Assembly (NCBI RefSeq): GCF_002770725.1
Contig: NZ_NQVN01000005.1
Span: 62,001-126,000, forward strand
Source: Pleomorphomonas carboxyditropha
Lineage (GTDB): Bacteria > Pseudomonadota > Alphaproteobacteria > Rhizobiales > Pleomorphomonadaceae
Length of the DNA stretch: 64,000 nucleotides
Reading direction: 5' to 3'
Made by a program: the position numbers and the translations under genes. Each line of letters opens with the position of its first letter. Within the stretch, counting starts at the first letter, position 1. Positions 37,401 to 44,372 of the stretch are shown here, one piece after another. Below the pieces are notes generated by a model, which saw only the letters and a list, made by a program, of their open reading frames with translations, made no database searches and was not told the DNA's origin.

Positions 37401-38234
37401 GCGCGAGGCCGGATCGAGGCTCGTATCGAACACCACCAGGGCCAGCGTCGCGACGGCGAGGATCACGGCGCCGATGTCGCGGGCGCGGGTCGAGACGTGG
37501 CCGAGGCCGTAGATCGCGAAACCGCCGATATAGGGAACGAGGACAAGCAGCGCCCAAGGCGACTCGAATTCGGGCACGCCGCTGGCGGCGCCGGCCAGCG
37601 CTTCCGCCGCGTGCTGGAAGGGCAGCGGGAACACCGAGATCAGCGCGGTGACGGCGGCGAGCGCCCAGGCGATCGGCAGGGCGAGAGCCGGCGCGTCTTT
37701 GAGCTCGACGCGGCGCGCCGGATGCTCGAGGCAGACGCGCTGGATCACCACCAGGTAATAGTAGGCGGCGACGATCGAGGCGGCGGTGCCGACGAGCGCG
37801 ATGGCCCAGTGGCCCTGCTCGATGGCGGCGTAGAGCACCAGGAACTTGGAGAAGGATCCCTTGAACGGCGACAGGCCCATCACCGAGAACATGCCGAAGC
37901 CGAACAGCGTCGCGGCGACCGGCATGCGGTGGCCGGAGCCGGCGAGGTCGTCGAGGCGCGACGAGCCGGTGCGGCGGATGATGTACCAGCCGGCGGCGAC
38001 GACGAGGCCGCGCATGATGATCTGATAGCCGAAATGCATGTAGGCGCCGGTCAGGCCGGCTTCACCGCCGAGGCCGATACCGATCAGGATGTAGCCGATC
38101 TCGGCGATGGTCGACCAGACGACCACGCGCACCAGGCTCGGCAGACTCATGAGGGCGGCGACTTCGCCGAAGAACAGGAAGATCGCGCCCATCCAGGCCA
38201 GCGCCATCGGGTCGATCTGAGTGAGGGAGAGCAT
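34440..38234 (-). CDS. cooM: Fused antiporter-like hydrogenase subunit CooM-like
   Basis: 1264-residue polytopic membrane protein related to NuoL, NuoM and MrpA, close in length to the CooM I recall from R. rubrum (about 1270). It contains two complete antiporter modules: residues about 290-640 (Glu336, Lys417, Lys448, Lys543) and about 770-1115 (Glu813, Lys895, Lys926, Lys1024). At the N-terminus, residues about 30-165, it has a third, half module with the same block (SKFLVLYAAIEQGH matches SKFLMVYAAAEAGH and SKWMIFSAAFESGH), in which the lysine is replaced by Arg75. The key charged residues suggest proton or sodium translocation. I prefer ATG 38234, preceded by GGAAGGA, over ATG 38258. First gene of the hydrogenase operon. 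Confidence 0.92.
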   Translation of the reverse strand: MLSLTQIDPMALAWMGAIFLFFGEVAALMSLPSLVRVVVWSTIAEIGYILIGIGLGGEAGLTGAYMHFGYQIIMRGLVVAAGWYIIRRTGSSRLDDLAGSGHRMPVAATLFGFGMFSVMGLSPFKGSFSKFLVLYAAIEQGHWAIALVGTAASIVAAYYYLVVIQRVCLEHPARRVELKDAPALALPIAWALAAVTALISVFPLPFQHAAEALAGAASGVPEFESPWALLVLVPYIGGFAIYGLGHVSTRARDIGAVILAVATLALVVFDTSLDPASRVFALVFAGITAVMIVYSVGYMARAEWTNRYYFFAFLMIGSLLGLTTAHEMGNFYVYWELMTWTSYFLVIHEQNQKSLRAGLIYFMMCASGAYLMHFGILLTHAEIGSFEFAALADKVGTISPVAGLVIALCFFAGFAVKAGVWPVHSWLPIAHPAAPSSISGPLSGILTKAGVFGLVKVLFIVIGVPALSTFTGWGLSLEVVLIGLGLITLLYGEIRALFETEIKRMLAFSTLAQVGEIVAVLGIGTALATDASLLHVTNHAVMKTLLFFAAGAFIMQTGRRNIADLAGVGRVMPFTAGCYALATVSIMGLPPFSGFVSKFLMVYAAAEAGHYEVAIGLLVGGIIAVVYYLRVVGMLFFRPWKGEAGVKEAPLPMLIAVGVLAAAIIFGGFVPSFQLDLVGAVGAEVAARGGLAAAALPSLVMSWTLPATIAFLGAVAVWLVGRKSVEQAGWLAVAVLVAAFLAVIFTAPAYDTLSFWFAVLIAGVGALNMLHATAYLAHNHAQPRFFAAFGIMIAGLLGMTAAKDIFTFFGFWELMSSWALWAAIIHEENDEARREGFKYFFFNTIGASFMFLGVAALAAHAGTFDLVEIGQKALDMPLATLAIGIIPVFIGLVMKAAMLPVRIDVQMHPALAPTPVSGYISAVLLKSGPWGVLKLFSLFGGSAVFLRLGGEIGGVPALIDIIAVIAGITVVYAGAMAVVQNGIKLLLIYSTVSQLGYVLMALCLGTSLGVAGGLFHFVNHMFLKDTLFLVAGAVMVKSHASQLDELGGLGRKMPITFGFFLFAGLSLAGVPPLNGFSSKWMIFSAAFESGHWALGAGAMLSSLFTLAAVLKFAHAAFMGAPTQKALAAEEAPLSMLLPMGVLVGASVLLGFFPGLALVPIAKMQTELGLTPIDASIFGPLPGAGGWSPLALSLLVLIVAAVFIPWMRLAHRGVQKSGLHFAGATPDDFRPEAGGRVGTANLFESPTAAIRGLLAGKPAKANEQH

Positions 38235-38677
38235 GAGAGGAGATCCTTCCGCAGACATGCATCTTGGCTGTCATGGATGACGTTAATCGGAGCATCCACT
38301 AGGGTATGTCGGCTAGCCGACATATACGCATTCGCACGACGACGATGCTTTGGTATTGGAAGTAAAAATGATTTTTACATTCATGTTATTATGAGGCTAT
38401 AAAGTCATGAAAAATCAGTCGTATACGCCTGAACGGTGTCCATGCGGAGCCTCGGCGGGGGAACTTTCTAAAGGATTTAGCCGTCCGTTTCGGCCGATTT
38501 TCTAAGTAGTATGTCCGATACAGCTTTGTGCATCCCGGCCATGCAGAATCCAAGGGATTCCCGCTAGTTGCGAGCGATTTGCAGAAAGCGGCGCAAAAAC
38601 CGCCCTTTCGTGGCCAAGTATTTCCTCTACGCCCGCGAATGGGATAGAGAACAAACGGCACCCGAAAGGAATAGGCG
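38235..38677. other. Divergent intergenic region between cooM-like and hypA
   Basis: 443 bases without a gene. Besides the 20-bp palindrome at 38305, there is an exact inverted repeat GTAAAAA-TGA-TTTTTAC at about 38360-38376 in an AT-rich stretch (38345-38410). The rest, about 38410-38670, is unremarkable; no clear sigma-70, sigma-54 or FNR site was found for hypA. Confidence 0.5.
38305..38324. promoter_or_regulatory. CooA-type operator upstream of the hydrogenase operon
   Basis: A perfect 20-bp palindrome, TATGTCGGCTAGCCGACATA. Its core TGTCG-N6-CGACA (38307-38322) fits the TGTCA/G-N6-CGACA consensus I recall for R. rubrum CooA. It lies 71-90 bases upstream of the cooM-like ATG, consistent with an activator at about -40 and a leader of some 30 bases. 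The regulator gene at 39917 is CooA-like and is probably its ligand. Confidence 0.7.
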
Positions 38678-39025
38678 ATGCACGAAACGGCGGTGGTCGA
38701 GGGGCTGATGCGCATCCTAACCGAGCATGCCCGGCAGAACGGCGTCGACCGGGTCGTCGCCGTGCGTCTGAAGATCGGCAAGCTGCGCGGCATCGACAGC
38801 CGGCAGATCCGCCTGGCCTTCGAGATATTCGCCGAAGGCACGCTGGCCGAGGGTGCGCGGCTCGATATCGACGAGGTCGGCGTGACCGCGAAATGCCGGA
38901 CCTGCGGCACCGTATTCGAGGTGGAGAAATACCGCTTCGTCTGCTCGGGCTGCGGCGGCTCGGATGCCGACGTGCTGACAGGACGCGAACTCTACATCGA
39001 GAGCTTCGAAGCGGCGAAGACCTGA
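38678..39025 (+). CDS. hypA: Hydrogenase nickel-incorporation protein HypA
   Basis: 115-residue nickel metallochaperone that delivers Ni to the hydrogenase large subunit with HypB. The N-terminal Met-His-Glu supplies the nickel site (His2). The zinc site is Cys73, Cys76, Cys89 and Cys92 in two CxxC pairs. Divergent from the hydrogenase operon and convergent with hypB. hypC, D, E and F are not in the window and must be elsewhere. Confidence 0.95.
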   Translation: MHETAVVEGLMRILTEHARQNGVDRVVAVRLKIGKLRGIDSRQIRLAFEIFAEGTLAEGARLDIDEVGVTAKCRTCGTVFEVEKYRFVCSGCGGSDADVLTGRELYIESFEAAKT

Positions 39026-39168
39026 GAGACCGTTTGGAAATTCTACTCCGGCGGTCGTCCAGCTCGACTTTCTGTGCTTCCGGTGCTCACGAACAGGAAG
39101 TTCGCTCCGCTCCGGTTCTCGAAAGCCGCGCCAGCCGACTCCCCGGAGCGAATTTCGAAACGGTCTCT
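39025..39168. repeat. 144-bp imperfect palindrome between hypA and hypB
   Basis: The whole gap between the convergent hypA and hypB genes is one long imperfect hairpin. Outer arms GAGACCGTTTGGAAATTC (39026-39043) and GAATTTCGAAACGGTCTC (39150-39167) match at 17 of 18 positions as inverted copies. Inner arms match partly (for example ACTCCGG near 39045 and CCGGAG near 39144), and the centre is GAAC-AGGAA-GTTC. It looks like a small palindromic mobile or intergenic element, or a bidirectional terminator. Confidence 0.7.
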
Positions 39169-39177
39169 GAGCGCCGG

Positions 39178-39891
39178 TCAGGAGCGGCCCAGCGCCTGCC
39201 GCCGCTCGGCGAGGCGGTCGACGATCCATTGCGTCCAGGCATCGAGGCCGGCGCCCTTCTTGGCCGACACTTCGATGACCGGGCCGGGGCCATGGACGCG
39301 GCCGACGGCGGCGCGGGCGCGCTCGGTCGAGAATTCCTCGATGGCCGGCAGCAGGTCGGTCTTGGTGATCAGCACCAGCTCGGCCTTGCGGAAGATCACC
39401 GGATACTTGTCGGGCTTGTCGTCGCCCTCGGTCACCGACAGCAGCACCACGTCGTGATGCTGGCCGACGTCGAAGTCGGCGGGGCAGACGAGGTTGCCGA
39501 CATTCTCGACGAACAGCACGTCGATGTCGTCGAGGTCGAGCACGTGCAGCGCGTCCTGGATCATCACCGCGTCGAGATGACAGGTGACGCCGGTGGTGAT
39601 CTGCACCGCCGGCACGCCGTGGCGGCGGATGCGGTCGGCGTCGTTCTCGGTCTCGAGATCGCCCTCGACGACGGCGACGCGGATGCCCTTGGGCAGCGCG
39701 GCGATGGTCGCCTCGAGAAGCTGCGTCTTGCCCGAGCCGGGCGACGACATCAGGTTGATCGACAGCACGCCGTGGGCGTCGAGATGCTCGCGGACGTGGG
39801 CGGCGATCCGGTCGTTCTCCGACAGGAGGTTCTCGACGACGGGAATGGTGGTGGTGGCGGTCTTGTCGCCGCAGCCGCAGGCGCTGCACAT
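39178..39891 (-). CDS. hypB: Hydrogenase nickel-incorporation GTPase HypB
   Basis: 237-residue SIMIBI-class GTPase for nickel insertion. The N-terminal CSACGCG gives the high-affinity nickel motif (Cys2, Cys5, Cys7), the P-loop is SSPGSGKT at 49-56, and the metal-binding GTPase-domain residues are in TGVTCHLDA and VENVGNLVCPADFD; ITKTDLL is the guanine-specificity motif. There is no histidine-rich stretch, so no nickel-storage function. It starts 25 bases after the regulator gene ends, so the two are probably one transcript. Confidence 0.95.
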   Translation of the reverse strand: MCSACGCGDKTATTTIPVVENLLSENDRIAAHVREHLDAHGVLSINLMSSPGSGKTQLLEATIAALPKGIRVAVVEGDLETENDADRIRRHGVPAVQITTGVTCHLDAVMIQDALHVLDLDDIDVLFVENVGNLVCPADFDVGQHHDVVLLSVTEGDDKPDKYPVIFRKAELVLITKTDLLPAIEEFSTERARAAVGRVHGPGPVIEVSAKKGAGLDAWTQWIVDRLAERRQALGRS

Positions 39892-39916
39892 GGGATGGAA
39901 CTCCAGAAAAGGGCGG

Positions 39917-40573
39917 TCAGCGGACGTCGGCGAGCTCGCGGCGCAGGCGGCCGAGATCGGAGATCACCATCGAGCCGCCGCCGAAGCGGTAGAGGATGCC
40001 CGAGCGCACCAGCTCGGCGATGACGGTGGAGACCGACTGCCGCGTGGCGCCGATCTGCATGGCGAAATCCTCGGCGTTGGGCAGGTGGTCGATGACGATG
40101 CCTTCCTCGGCCGGACGGCCGATCCGGTCGGCGGTGTCGCAGAGCACGCGGATGAGGCGATGCTTGACGCCGTGGAAGGCGATGTCCTCGATCATGCGGA
40201 TCGACTTCTGCGCCAGGCGGTCGAGGGCCGGCAGCACGGCGAGCGCCAGTTCCGGCTCGGCGAGCACCAGCTGGCGCAGGACGGCGGGCGAGGCGAGCAC
40301 GACGTCGGCGGCGGTGCGCACCTCCAGCATGGCGCCGCCGTGCAGGTAGATGGCGTCGCCGGCCTCGAGCAAATAGAGCGTCAGCTCCTTGCCCTCGAAG
40401 GAGGTGAAGCAGCGCAGCCGGCCGGACCGGACGATCAAGAGGTCGCCGTCGGCAGTTTCGTCGCCGCCATAGACGATCTGGCCGGCGCGCATCGAACGCT
40501 GGCTGAACAGGCGGCCGTGGCCATCCTTCAGGAGACGTTCGATGATGGCGCTCAGCGGATTGTCGGTGTGCAT
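39917..40573 (-). CDS. CooA-like CRP/FNR-family regulator
   Basis: 218 residues: an N-terminal cyclic-nucleotide-binding-type sensor domain, a dimerisation helix and a C-terminal winged HTH. The helix and hinge IEDIAFHGVKHRLIRVL and the recognition helix ATRQSVSTVIAELVRSG closely resemble CooA (IEDLMFHDIKQRIAGFF, SSRQTTSTALNSLIKEG as I recall), more than CRP or FNR. In the heme pocket, CooA His77 is conserved as His78 (AIYLHGG), but the CooA Cys75 position is Tyr76. There are no FNR-type cysteine clusters. It lies between nnrS and hypB and is the likely activator at the 38305 palindrome. Whether it binds heme is an open question. Confidence 0.85.
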   Translation of the reverse strand: MHTDNPLSAIIERLLKDGHGRLFSQRSMRAGQIVYGGDETADGDLLIVRSGRLRCFTSFEGKELTLYLLEAGDAIYLHGGAMLEVRTAADVVLASPAVLRQLVLAEPELALAVLPALDRLAQKSIRMIEDIAFHGVKHRLIRVLCDTADRIGRPAEEGIVIDHLPNAEDFAMQIGATRQSVSTVIAELVRSGILYRFGGGSMVISDLGRLRRELADVR

Positions 40574-40777
40574 CGGCTTTCCAGGGGTACCGGCTTGAAG
40601 TGTTCGCTTCGGGTCAGTTTATCATATGGGAAATTACGTGTTCGTTGTTAATGAGAATAGGCCAAAGCGGGTCAACTTTTCAAGTTTGGCTATATCCTTC
40701 AAGACGTTGGTTTTTTATGGTCTGGGTTGCCATATTTGCATGGTAAGTGTCGCAAGGTCTTCGCACTTCCGGCCGAC
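40574..40777. other. Gap between nnrS and the CooA-like regulator
   Basis: 204 AT-richer bases that should carry the regulator promoter (minus strand). It contains a perfect inverted repeat AACTT-TTC-AAGTT (40674-40686) and an imperfect one, GTGTCGCAAGGTCTTCGCAC (about 40747-40766). Neither is a convincing match to a known operator. Confidence 0.35.
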
Positions 40778-41857
40778 TTATACTTTGGTCGCGATTGGCG
40801 GCCGGACGGCCCCGCGCAGGGTGAACAGGATGTAGCCCAGGAAGGCGATGGCCCAGCTCCAGCGGGCCAGCGGAATCAGCCTGTCGTAGAACTCGAAATC
40901 CAGGGCGGCGCCGACCCGGGCGACGGCGGCGCCGGCGATCGCCACGTAGATGACGTCGGCGAGCAGCGACGGCATCAGCGATCGCTTGTCCTTCTTGCGG
41001 ACGATGGAGGTGGCGATGCCGATGGCCAGCGTCGCGAGGCCGCCGACCGCGAAGGCGTGGATGACGGCGAAGGGCGAGATGCCGGCGACGCCGAGATCCA
41101 TCAGCGCCAGCAGGAGAAAGGCGACACGTTTCCACAGGAGGCCGACCGCCAGGATGACGCAGCCGGCATAGGGCCTGATGCGCCAGGGCTGGATATGGAC
41201 GAGCCAGGCCATGCCGAACAGGAAGGCGGCGAGCGCCGGCCAGCCGGCGTTCCAGCCGAGCCCCCAGAGGGCGAGCGCCAGAACGGTGAAGGCGCGCTGC
41301 GGCAGGGCGATGAGGGCCGGGACGGGCGTCAGCTTCGGATAGCCGGCGCGCTCGCGGGCCACCGCCAGCACGGCGACGCCGATGCGGTTCGACACCTCGA
41401 TGCAGATCAGCACGATGACGGCGAGGCCGGCCATGGTGGCGCCGGACCAGCCGTGCAGGAAGGCGGCGATGCCGATCAGCGCATGCAGCGCGGCGAGGCC
41501 GAGAATCGGCAGCGTCTCCGCCGTCTTGCCGGACGGGGTGGTGGAGAGCAGCAGCGCGACGCCGGACAGCGTCGCCAGGGCGCGCAGCACACCGCCCATC
41601 TCGAGGCCGACGCAGCCCCAGAGAAAGGCGGCGGCGTGGGCGGCGAGCACCGCCCAGAGCACCGGCGCCGGGGTGATCGGCTTGCCGATCCAGCGCGGCA
41701 GCGCCACGGTCAGGAAGCCGAACAACTGGATGCCGAAGAAGCCGAAGATCAGCTCGTTCGGATGGGTGGCGATGTCGCCGATCCCCGGGCCGATCGCCCG
41801 GAGCGCCGTCAGCGCCGCCAGCACGAAGGCGACGCGGAACGGGTCGGGCCTCGTCAT
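40778..41857 (-). CDS. nnrS: NnrS family membrane protein
   Basis: 359-residue polytopic protein with about eleven or twelve predicted helices. NnrS proteins contain heme and copper and relieve stress from nitric oxide and its iron complexes; they usually accompany denitrification or anaerobic genes. Visible family blocks are HPNELIFGFFGIQLFGFLTVALPRW, ILGLAALHALIGIAAFLHGW, RAFTVLALALWGLGW and AVIHAFAVGGLATLAIGIATSIV, with scattered conserved histidines as candidate ligands. The start codon overlaps the ubiV stop by four bases (ATGA), so it is the last gene of the ubiTUV operon. Confidence 0.88.
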   Translation of the reverse strand: MTRPDPFRVAFVLAALTALRAIGPGIGDIATHPNELIFGFFGIQLFGFLTVALPRWIGKPITPAPVLWAVLAAHAAAFLWGCVGLEMGGVLRALATLSGVALLLSTTPSGKTAETLPILGLAALHALIGIAAFLHGWSGATMAGLAVIVLICIEVSNRIGVAVLAVARERAGYPKLTPVPALIALPQRAFTVLALALWGLGWNAGWPALAAFLFGMAWLVHIQPWRIRPYAGCVILAVGLLWKRVAFLLLALMDLGVAGISPFAVIHAFAVGGLATLAIGIATSIVRKKDKRSLMPSLLADVIYVAIAGAAVARVGAALDFEFYDRLIPLARWSWAIAFLGYILFTLRGAVRPPIATKV

Positions 41858-42780
41858 GCCATTTCCACGCGGGCGCTCCCCGGCTGACCGCGCGTGAAGC
41901 CGTCGACGAGTTCGCCGGGGAGGTCGAGCGCCTTCAGCGCGGCGAGCGTCTCGGCCCGGTCGGCCCGGCCGTCGAGCAGCGCCCGGTAGAGGCGGCTGAC
42001 CGCAACCATGTCGGTGGTGTGCGGCGAGAGCCGCAGGCGGCGGACGCCGAGCCTGGCGAGATCGTCCGGCGTCGGGCAGAAGGCCTCGACGCCGTTCGAC
42101 AGCGTCTGGATGCCGTTGATGGCCAGGAAGCGCTGGCCGTCCAGCGTGTCGACGGGCAGGCCGTCCGGATCGCGGTCGCAGACGAACTGGCAGCCGTCCT
42201 TGTGCAGGCCGTGCAGGCGGGCGTGATAGCAGCGGCCGGACAGCGCCAGCGGCAGGCGGCCGAAGGCGAACAGCTCGAATTCCACCTCGGGCAACGCGGC
42301 GGCAATGATCGCGACCGAGGCGATCGGCAGCTCCACCGGCAGGCAGATGCCGGTGGCGCCGCGGCCGGCCAGGAAGCGGGCGGCGCCTTCGTTGTAGACG
42401 TTGACGAACGGGCCGACCACGAACGGCTTGCCGGCAACGGTCGGCAGGGCGGTGAGGTCGTTGATCTCGGCGAGTTCGCCGGCCCGGCAGAAGTCGATGA
42501 CCGCCTTGCGCTCGCGCGGATTGTAGGGGAGGGCGAGCGTCGACAGCACGACCTGCTTGCCGGCCGCCTGAAGGCGCTCGATCAGCTCCGGCCACAGGCC
42601 ATCGGTGAAAGGCTGTCGCTTGCCGCAGACCACCTCGCCGAGATGGACGCGGTCGACCTCCGCCTCGTCGGCGATGCGGGCGTAGAAATCGCGCAGGCGG
42701 TCGGCCGACCAGTTGAAGAGAACGGGGCCGAGGGTGAGGCCGGTCTTGGTCATCTCAATCGACTTTTCTGTTCCGGGCAT
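41854..42780 (-). CDS. ubiV: UbiV, O2-independent ubiquinone hydroxylation (peptidase U32 family)
   Basis: Iron-sulfur protein that with UbiU hydroxylates the ubiquinone ring without oxygen, as shown in E. coli. ATG 42780 gives 308 residues and overlaps the ubiU stop by one base; ATG 42753 (299 residues, starting MTKTGLTLGPVLFNW) is also plausible. Counting from the shorter start, the [4Fe-4S] cysteines are Cys43 (GEVVCGKR) and Cys175, Cys188 and Cys192 (GRCYHARLHGLHKDGCQFVC). Located between ubiU and nnrS with overlapping ends. Confidence 0.93.
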   Translation of the reverse strand: MPGTEKSIEMTKTGLTLGPVLFNWSADRLRDFYARIADEAEVDRVHLGEVVCGKRQPFTDGLWPELIERLQAAGKQVVLSTLALPYNPRERKAVIDFCRAGELAEINDLTALPTVAGKPFVVGPFVNVYNEGAARFLAGRGATGICLPVELPIASVAIIAAALPEVEFELFAFGRLPLALSGRCYHARLHGLHKDGCQFVCDRDPDGLPVDTLDGQRFLAINGIQTLSNGVEAFCPTPDDLARLGVRRLRLSPHTTDMVAVSRLYRALLDGRADRAETLAALKALDLPGELVDGFTRGQPGSARVEMA

Positions 42781-43769
42781 CAGCGCCAGGCCTTCTTGTA
42801 GGCGCCCGAGGTCTGGCGGCCGCCCTCGACGAGGCCGGCGAGCAGACGCCCGACCTCGACCTCGGTGCCGCCGGCGTCGATCGCCTCGACGGCGGCGCGG
42901 AAGGTGCGGACCACTTCCGTGACGTAGCCCTTGCCGCGCTGGCGGCCTTCGATCTTCAGCGCCGTGATGCCGGCCTTGGCCAGCGCGGCGATGAGGCTCG
43001 CCGCGTTGAGGCTGACCGGGTCCTCGAACAGATAGGAGGTCTTGCCGCCGGCCATGAAGCGGCCCTTGCAGAGCGTCGGATAGCCGGCCTGCTCGCCGGC
43101 GCCGAAGCGGTCGATGGTGAAGCCGTTGAGGCGGGTCGCCGTGCCGTTCCGGTCCTCGGAATAGGCGACGTGCTCGGGCGGCGAACAGACGCCGGTGAGG
43201 TTGGGCGACTTGCCGGTGGCGTAGGACGACAGCGAGCAGCGCCCTTCGGTCATCGGGCAGAGGCCGCCGAACACGAAGGCTTCGGTCTCGACGTCGATCG
43301 CCGCGTTGAGCTTGGCGATCTCCTCCACGGAGAGGACGCGCGGCATGACGACGCGCTTGACGCCGAAGGTGTCGGCATAGAAGGCGATCGCCTCGGGCGT
43401 CGCGGCGGCGGCCTGGACGGAAAGGTGCAGGCGCAGGTCGGGATGATGGGTCGCCGCGTGGTCGAGCACCGCGAGGTCGGCGAGAATCACCGCGTCGGCG
43501 CCGGCCTTCTCGGCGTTGGCGAGCGCCGCCTTCCAGGCGTCCATGGCGCCGGCCTTGGCGAAGGTGTTGATGGCCACCAGCACCTTGGCGCCGTGCGCAT
43601 GGGCGAAACGGATGCCCTCGACGAGTTCGTCGGGCGAGAAGTTGAGGCCGGGGAAGTTGCGGGCGTTGGTCTCGTCGCGGAAGCCGCAGTAGACCGAATG
43701 GGCGCCCGCCTCGACGGCGGCGCGCAACGCCGCCGGCGTGCCGGCCGGGCAGACCAGTTCCAAGCTCAT
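42780..43769 (-). CDS. ubiU: UbiU, O2-independent ubiquinone hydroxylation (peptidase U32 family)
   Basis: 329-residue partner of UbiV. Despite the U32 peptidase name, members bind a [4Fe-4S] cluster and take part in anaerobic ubiquinone synthesis, with prephenate as oxygen donor in E. coli. The four cysteines are Cys171, Cys178, Cys195 and Cys234 (GGLCPMTEGRC, TGVCSPP, YPTLCKGR), a spacing identical to E. coli UbiU with a two-residue shift. N-terminus MSLELVCPAGTPAALRAAVEAGA is standard. Overlaps ubiT by four bases. Confidence 0.95.
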   Translation of the reverse strand: MSLELVCPAGTPAALRAAVEAGAHSVYCGFRDETNARNFPGLNFSPDELVEGIRFAHAHGAKVLVAINTFAKAGAMDAWKAALANAEKAGADAVILADLAVLDHAATHHPDLRLHLSVQAAAATPEAIAFYADTFGVKRVVMPRVLSVEEIAKLNAAIDVETEAFVFGGLCPMTEGRCSLSSYATGKSPNLTGVCSPPEHVAYSEDRNGTATRLNGFTIDRFGAGEQAGYPTLCKGRFMAGGKTSYLFEDPVSLNAASLIAALAKAGITALKIEGRQRGKGYVTEVVRTFRAAVEAIDAGGTEVEVGRLLAGLVEGGRQTSGAYKKAWR

Positions 43770-44317
43770 GACGGCTCTCCCGGAATGGGCGAGCCGGTGA
43801 AGCGACGGGCAAGGCCGAGGCCGCCGATCACCGAGCGGTCGACCAGCTTGCCGAGGCCACCGGTGGCGCCGACGAAGTCGGCCGGCGTCAGCTCGGCGTC
43901 CTCGATGGCGTTGCGGAGGGCCACCAGCGCGTCGGTGCGGCCGGATACGGCGATGGCGCGGTTGAAGAACAGGGCGTCGCCGTCGAAGGTGCCGTCGAGC
44001 AGGCCGAGGAGCACGAGGAGCGGGCCGCGCACCGTCACGTCGGCGGTCTGGCCGGCCCGGCGCCTCAGGCATTTCACCTCGGCGCGGGTTCCGTCGGGCA
44101 CCATCAGGAAGCTGATGTCGAGGTCGGACGGCTCGATCAGGAACGAGCATTTGCCATAGTCGCCCAGCCGGTCGAAGACGGCCGGCTTGCGGCGGGCGAA
44201 TCGGCGGACGGCCAGCGTCAGGGCCGGTCCGAGCGGCAGGAAACCGGCCGGCGCCGCCAGGATGCGGAGAAGTCTGGGCAATTCGCCCCGGAAATGTTCG
44301 GCCATCGCAATATCCAT
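43766..44317 (-). CDS. ubiT: UbiT, SCP2-domain lipid carrier for anaerobic ubiquinone synthesis
   Basis: 183-residue SCP2-like protein that presents ubiquinone intermediates to the anaerobic enzymes, in place of aerobic UbiJ. The SCP2 core runs from DRLGDYGKCSFLIEPSDLDISFLMVPDG to about residue 130 (FNRAIAVSGRTDALVALRNAIEDAEL). The basic, hydrophobic N-terminus fits membrane association. Start is ATG 44317; ATG 44305 is also possible. First gene of ubiTUV-nnrS, with an FNR-like site about 45 bases upstream. Confidence 0.9.
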   Translation of the reverse strand: MDIAMAEHFRGELPRLLRILAAPAGFLPLGPALTLAVRRFARRKPAVFDRLGDYGKCSFLIEPSDLDISFLMVPDGTRAEVKCLRRRAGQTADVTVRGPLLVLLGLLDGTFDGDALFFNRAIAVSGRTDALVALRNAIEDAELTPADFVGATGGLGKLVDRSVIGGLGLARRFTGSPIPGEPS

Positions 44318-44358
44318 TTCGAAGACGGCGAGCTTAGGACAGTCCGCCGCTCATGTTT

Positions 44359-44372
44359 TTGTCATAACGCAA
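44359..44372. promoter_or_regulatory. Possible FNR/FixK-type box upstream of ubiT
   Basis: TTGTCATAACGCAA has the TTG-N8-CAA skeleton of FNR/FixK sites (TTGAT-N4-ATCAA) with both outer half-site triplets intact but the inner pairs different. It is 42-55 bases before the ubiT ATG. E. coli ubiT is FNR-controlled, so the position fits, but the match is weak. Confidence 0.35.

Noticed and set aside
34221-38402. Plus-strand open frame of 1393 codons opposite the cooM-like gene
   Set aside because: Its translation is rich in Gly, Ala, Arg, Glu, Asp and His with no recognisable domain. It is the antisense image of the high-GC membrane-protein gene.
40778-44317. U32 peptidase genes as collagenase-like proteases
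   Set aside because: The four-cysteine sets of UbiU and UbiV are complete and an SCP2-domain UbiT gene is coupled, which identifies the ubiquinone system.
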